From: Branchiostoma lanceolatum
Taxonomy: Eukaryota > Chordata > Leptocardii > Amphioxiformes > Branchiostomatidae
Length of the DNA: 64,000 nucleotides
Direction: 5' to 3'
Assembly: GCF_035083965.1 (NCBI RefSeq)
Contig: NC_089737.1
Location: 13,319,029 to 13,383,028, forward strand
The position numbers and the translations under genes are program-made. Shown here piece after piece: positions 59,310 through 64,000 of this stretch. Positions within the stretch are counted from its first letter, which is position 1. The number at the start of each line of letters is the position of its first letter. The notes under the pieces are model-generated. The model was given only the letters and a program-made list of their open reading frames with translations. It was not told the origin of the DNA and ran no database searches.

Positions 59310-59900
59310 TTGTTTAGGGCAAAACTAGGCAACTTTGTACTCTCCAAGACAGACGGGCGGGGCGACAGAAGACAACAAGGAGGTGAAAAGACCGGCTTGC
59401 TGAGAGGCGACGGTAATCGGACACAGTGATCACTGAAAACTGAGAAGAAATGTGGCCAAAGAGAAGCGAATAAAGAGGGAAACTATCTTTCAAAGCGATC
59501 GCGAGACACCTCGACGCCATTCTTTTGCGGTTGAAGTTGGTGCACGAACGATTTCCGGACTCTCAGACTCTGAAGTTTTGAAGTTCAACTTCTACTTGCA
59601 ACTGAGATAAAACCTTGACACAAAATGGCGCTAGCACAAATCTCACTCCTAATATTCTGTGGAGAAGCATATCACCATATTTGGAAAACACATTCTAAAA
59701 GGACTCACCTGATGGAAGTACACAAAGAAAATTAATCCTCGGCGTTGCTAGAATCCATGACCAGCCAAGTAAATCCGTGCTCGTGATGAACACAATAGAC
59801 TTAGTGAGAAGTCGTCTTCGCTTGGGCTGGCTAGGGATCGGGTTCCCGCCATTGACGTCATCGTATGTTAATGAGATTCCATGGATTGTTTTGCCAGATA
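59310..59900 (-). other. Possible first exon(s) of an unrecognised minus-strand transcript
   Basis: A consensus donor (CAG then GTGAGT) lies on the minus strand at about 59704-59710, downstream of a TGACGTCA site near 59855. This resembles a 5' UTR exon. Further on, ATGGCGTCGAGG opens a 68-codon frame (59520 down to 59314) of unknown kind. No domain is recognised and no continuation was found. Confidence 0.2.
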
Positions 59901-60539
59901 GTGCGGCATGACTGTCTACCTGCGACCGTCAACTGAACTAGAGTTTGTTCACCTAAGAGTTTGAACTGTCCGTATCTCGTGGTTATCTATATTAACAAAT
60001 ATAAGACTTTTATTGCACGTTTATGCTTTTATAACACAATATAAGCTAAGTATAGATCATAGTGATGAAGCAGAAGTACCATTGCAGTGATATACGAATG
60101 TGTTATCTTATATGTGTACTACGATGACTTTAAAAAGATGGAAAAGACTTTGTAACTATAAGATGGAATATAGCATAAGTTCTCTGCTCTTTTACTTAAT
60201 AAATAGTTATCTAACACAATGCATTCAGCCTATGCTAGTCACAAATATGCAATAAAGATCATAGTCATTGTCATAATGATATGGCGCAGCACAAGGCTAT
60301 CCCTAGGTCAAGGTTTCTTATACAATTCTAGTGCATGATTTCAACTACAGGGCATTCACCTCGTAAAATAATGATAGCGCACGTGCTGACATGCAGAAAA
60401 ATATTTATTTTGTCGCTATAAACTCAGGCTGGAAATGGTACAATGACAGGGAACGAGAATTACTAGACCGTACAAAAAAACATATCCAAATGGCGCCAGC
60501 AGTAACACAACCCCGCTGTTAGACCATATTAATCAAATT

Positions 60540-60760
60540 CTGTGGATCTATGGGCCTGAGTTCGATCCTAGGGTTGACCCCAGCTCGGACACGTTGGAAG
60601 AGATTGCACTCGTCATTTCGGATGGTGACGTAAAGCCGGCGGCCCTGTGCATGAGGGAGCTTCATGCATAAGCTTCAAGCGCCATGGAACCGGCTCTGCA
60701 CGTAAAAGAACCCAACACACGTATCTAAAAGAGTAGGGGTGACCCAGTGTGCTTGGCTAA
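60540..60760 (+). repeat. SINE-like dispersed repeat, copy 5
   Basis: GAGTTCGATCCTAGGGTTGA (B-box like), CATTTCGGATGGTGACGTAA and CTGCACGTAAAAGAACCCAA match copy 1. Confidence 0.7.
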
Positions 60761-61084
60761 GCCGCACTGCGCTACTAGCTATCAAAACTACTCAAGTGTC
60801 ATGCTTCGTCCTCAGTGTGAGGGCCAGCCGCTTTACCTTTACAAGTGCATATCCTGCAGGGCGTTCACCGTCTTGCAAGGAAATAATGGCGCACGTGCTG
60901 ACAGTACAAGCTGAAAGAATAAATATTTATTTCGTCACGATAAACTGAAAAAAGAAATAAGGTGACATCATGACCAGGGGGCTAAAATTGATATTTACCT
61001 TCGTCTTCCCAACTCATACCCACATACCAAATATCATCGTAATCTATTCAGAGGTTCTTGAGTTATGCTGACTACAAAAGCCGG

Positions 61085-61141
61085 AAACACAAAAACACAG
61101 ACAGACAGACAGACACAGACAGACAGACACACAGACACACC
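61085..61141 (+). repeat. (CAGA)n simple repeat at the end of a retroposon-like tail
   Basis: ACAGACAGACAGACAC follows a TACCAAATATCATCGTAATC and GAGTTATGCTGAC tail, the same pairing as at 28140-28200. Confidence 0.75.
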
Positions 61142-62240
61142 CAAAACAACGAAAAACAGGGGTGACTAGACCCTACGTGTGGTGTGCATATGGTTCACAC
61201 GTACGTGCAGGACGGCCGCCTTGCAAAGAACAAATAATGTCGCACGTGCTGGCAAGCTGAAAGAACAAATATTTATTTCGTCACGATAAACTGAGGAAGA
61301 AGAAAGTAAATTAAAGCTAGCGCAATGACAACGTAACACATGAGTTCACTTGACAATACTAATGTATGGTTCTAGCCTGCAGGACGTTCACCTTTAGAAC
61401 AAGAAAAGAAAAGAAAAGATGGCTCACGTGCTGGCATGTTACTTGTGAAGAAAAAAACACATTTTTCCCCGGTCAACTGAAACAAAAGAGTGACAACTAT
61501 CTATCGCTTCACACCATACTCCATAGCCTGTCGTAAGACCTTCCGGTGACTGGCGGTCTTTTTTTCTGATTTACGCTGTTTTCTGATCGTTTGCGACTGT
61601 TTTTTCATGTGCAAGCTTTAACAACAACTAGGTGTAAATGTTATTGATTCTAATGTACAGTGAGGTTTAATTGTGTATTTTATTCTGCATCCTAGTTAGA
61701 ATGATGTACTGAATTTCGCAATTCAGCCCTTGGGCTGCAAAGAGAGTTCATTCAATAAACCAGTCATAAACAACGGACTGCCTCATCATCCCAACGCCTC
61801 ATTTAGAAGCATCCTTGAGAAGCCTGGCCTACTCCAGTAGTATGGGACGAGACGCACGCAGCCACACATTAGGGCGGCTCCGTCCATCAATATGCACAAA
61901 TCCTACATGCATAATCAGGCATTGATACGGACTAAACGACTACGGATTTGATGATGGACTAATGACTTGATAATATACCTAATGATGTTTTCAAGCATTT
62001 ATTTCATTATCAATTTTGACTTATTATTTATGATTGTGTTGATATAGTTTACGTAAAGTTTAAATTAAGTTTATTTTGTACTCTTTATCCGTGACCCCTC
62101 CCCCTCCACTTCGACCTTGTTGAAAAGCGGCCCGTGTGGCTGAAAGAAGCATTCGAAAGAAAATAAAGGCTTTGTACGCATAGTCATGTGTAGGCCTGCG
62201 GCTCGTAGCACACTGCCCCCACCCAACAAGAAAACGCACC

Positions 62241-62589
62241 TAGAAAGTAGCCTCCGTTGCAGGCATCCCCGCGGCGATTTTCAACTTATCGGGGCCAGGT
62301 TCTTTGACTGGGGGCCGTATCTGCTTGGGGACCGTATCTGCTTGAGACCCCGTATCTGCTTGGGGACCGTATCTGCTTGGGGACCGTATCTGCTTGGGGA
62401 CCGTATCTGCTTGGGGACCGTATCTGCTTGGGGACCGTATCTGCTTGGGGACCGTATCTGCTTGGGGACCGTATCTGCTTGGGGACCGTATCTGCTTGAG
62501 GCCCCGTATCTGCTTTGGATCCTGGCCCCGATAAGTTGAAAAATCGCAGTGGGGACGCCGGCGCCTGCAACGGAGACTTCCTAGAAAGT
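62241..62589. mobile_element. Palindrome-ended element with a 17-bp internal array
   Basis: The arms include CCTCCGTTGCAGGC and inverse GCCTGCAACGGAG, then TCAACTTATCGGGGCCAGG and CCTGGCCCCGATAAGTTGA. Between them lie 12 copies of CCGTATCTGCTTGGGGA (17 bp, about 62308-62514). The repeated open frames on both strands reflect 3 x 17 = 51 bp periodicity and are not genes. Confidence 0.93.
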
Positions 62590-62749
62590 CTGCGCAGGAG
62601 ACTACCCATACCACACCGTTTGTTTTCCTGCATACTTATAATTGTGCGCTGCATGATTAGTAGTCTACGGTCAAGGCGATATGGAAGTAGTCCAAGTCTG
62701 ATGTCTGTCTTCCTTACCCCTTCTTAAGGAACGAATCAAGCGACCTTGT

Positions 62750-63440
62750 TGTGTCTTGTCTTATATTCAAGGTTATCTGTTGGAGATGACCTCTTATATA
62801 CAAATGGAAAGCGGCCCCAGGCCGATTTGAGCTTCTCATGAGTAAACAAATTTAAGGTTCAAACAAAACAAAACAGACATGCCCTTGATAGTGTGTATCA
62901 TATACTAATTAAGTTGGTCTCTTGTCGTGTCTTGTCTTATATTCAAGGTCATCTGTTGGAAATGACCTCTTATATACAAATGAAAAGCGGCCTGCAGGCT
63001 GATTTGAGCTTCTCATGAATAAACAAATTTGAGGTTCAAACAAAACAGACATGCCCTTGATAGTCATATACTAATTACGTTGGTCTCCTGTTGTGTCTTG
63101 TCTTATATATAAGGTCATCCGCGAGGGAGATGACCTCTTATATACAAATGAAAAGTTTGAGCTTCTCCGTGGAATAAACAAATTTAAGGTTGATAAAAAT
63201 GCCCTTGATAGTTTGTATCTTACAATAATTGAGTTGGTCTCTTATTGTTGCGTCTTGTCTTATATTCAAGGTCATCTGGTGACAGTGACCTTTTAAGTAC
63301 ATGACCTTGATAGAGTGCATCTTACAACAATTAAGTTGTTCTCGGGCTTGTTGTTTCATGCCTTATATTCAAGATCAGCTGGTGACAATGACCTATAACA
63401 TACCTGTCCTTGGTAGAGTGTATCTTACAAAAGTTGAGTT
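62750..63440 (+). repeat. Decaying tandem array of about 100-180 bp units
   Basis: TGTCTTGTCTTATATTCAAGG with GATGACCTCTTATATACAAAT recurs at about 62753, 62932, 63092, 63254 and 63358. The units shorten and diverge to the right. Confidence 0.85.
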
Positions 63441-64000
63441 GATCTCTGGAGGAAAACAAGGACCTTAGATGCCCTGCGTGCCGTAATAAGGTAACGACCT
63501 TAACAAGTGGCAGATGTCAGAATCTCTTCTTCCTCACGTTTTCAGGTGTCCTCAGGAAAGGTTACATTCTTCGAAGACAAGAATTGGTAACTTTTCTGTT
63601 TTCAGTTAGGTTTTTGTTTTCCATACATAATATTTTAGTTAATATATTTTACTGTCATTAGTTATTGAGTTCATAGTTGTCACGGCATTCTTTTGTTTCT
63701 ACACTTAATATTATTGTAAATAATCGTGTTTAAGAAAATGGGGAAGGAATCTTATAGATCATATTGGTCTCAACTTTCCCCAGCACTATGTATTTTGATT
63801 AGTTATATGTATGTATTATTTCGGGGGGGGGGGGTCTAAACGTGTTCCAACAAAGTCCTCTAATGAGACGAGGTTCCTGTTCTCTATGTCATCGCCTTTT
63901 AACGGCTGGGCTAGGCGAACTGTTGCCCTACATAGACAATGTTATTCTACAGGCCAGACAATCACATGGTCTTAAAGTTGGTTGGACATGATATACCGCT

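Larger units (their letters stand above)
60340..61490. repeat. Four dispersed copies of a CACGTG-containing module
   Basis: Copies at about 60350-60440, 60850-60960, 61205-61310 and 61378-61490 share GCAGG.CGTTCACC, then ATGGCGCACGTGCTGACA or a close variant. Next come GAATAAATATTTATTTCGTC and ACGATAAACTGA. Each is about 100 bp, in the same orientation. Confidence 0.8.
52591..64000. other. Repeat-rich right end, no gene recognised
   Basis: Between the listed repeats the DNA is AT-rich with frequent stops. There is an (ATA)n run near 56987-57000 and a 12-G run at about 63823-63834. No exon chain could be built. Confidence 0.5.

Noticed and set aside
62186-62654. Three overlapping repeated frames (GDRICLGT, PKQIRSPS types)
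   Set aside because: Caused by the 17-bp array read in three frames inside a palindromic element.

Overview
The window looks like nuclear DNA of an invertebrate deuterostome, most likely a cephalochordate (amphioxus, Branchiostoma). The genes have many short exons with GT..AG introns. One is a clear orthologue of animal STRAP. Another is a death-fold signalling gene of the kind known to be expanded in amphioxus. The rest is crowded with short palindromic transposons, SINE-like repeats and minisatellites. The organism is inferred from these features and was not confirmed by any search. There are no bacterial operons, CRISPR arrays, rRNA genes or free-standing tRNA genes.

Layout. (1) 1-9251, minus strand: 18 exons of one gene, still open at the left edge of the window. 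It encodes an N-terminal CARD, three death domains, a long linker and a TKL/RIPK-like protein kinase. Every reading phase matches across all 17 introns, so this is read as one gene, not a chance run of exons. Intron 1 carries three extra 81-bp death-domain exon fragments. (2) 10962-17084, minus strand: the complete eight-exon STRAP gene (WD40 protein), with a 1.36-kb non-autonomous DNA transposon in one intron. (3) 18617-20346, plus strand: a four-exon gene for a small membrane-anchored protein with an SRPBCC/START-like fold. It is head-to-head with STRAP. (4) 27290-34257, minus strand: a paralogue of (3), convergent with it and also of four exons, but with a different set of introns. (5) 20.4-26.8 kb and 34.5-64 kb: no gene that I recognise. 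These stretches hold palindromic MITE-like elements, a 514-bp foldback element, a 12-bp array containing the telomere hexamer, E-box minisatellites, tRNA-derived SINE copies and tandem segmental duplications. There are also weak hints of an unrecognised minus-strand transcript between about 49.4 and 59.9 kb.

How the genes relate. The CARD/death-domain/kinase protein joins in one chain what vertebrates split between adaptors (CRADD-like CARD+DD) and kinases (RIPK or IRAK, kinase plus one death fold). It is the best candidate here for a little-described signalling system. STRAP is a general housekeeping WD40 scaffold. The SRPBCC pair are probably lipid- or hydrophobic-ligand-binding membrane proteins that arose by local duplication and inversion. 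Nothing in the sequence ties these three groups into one pathway.
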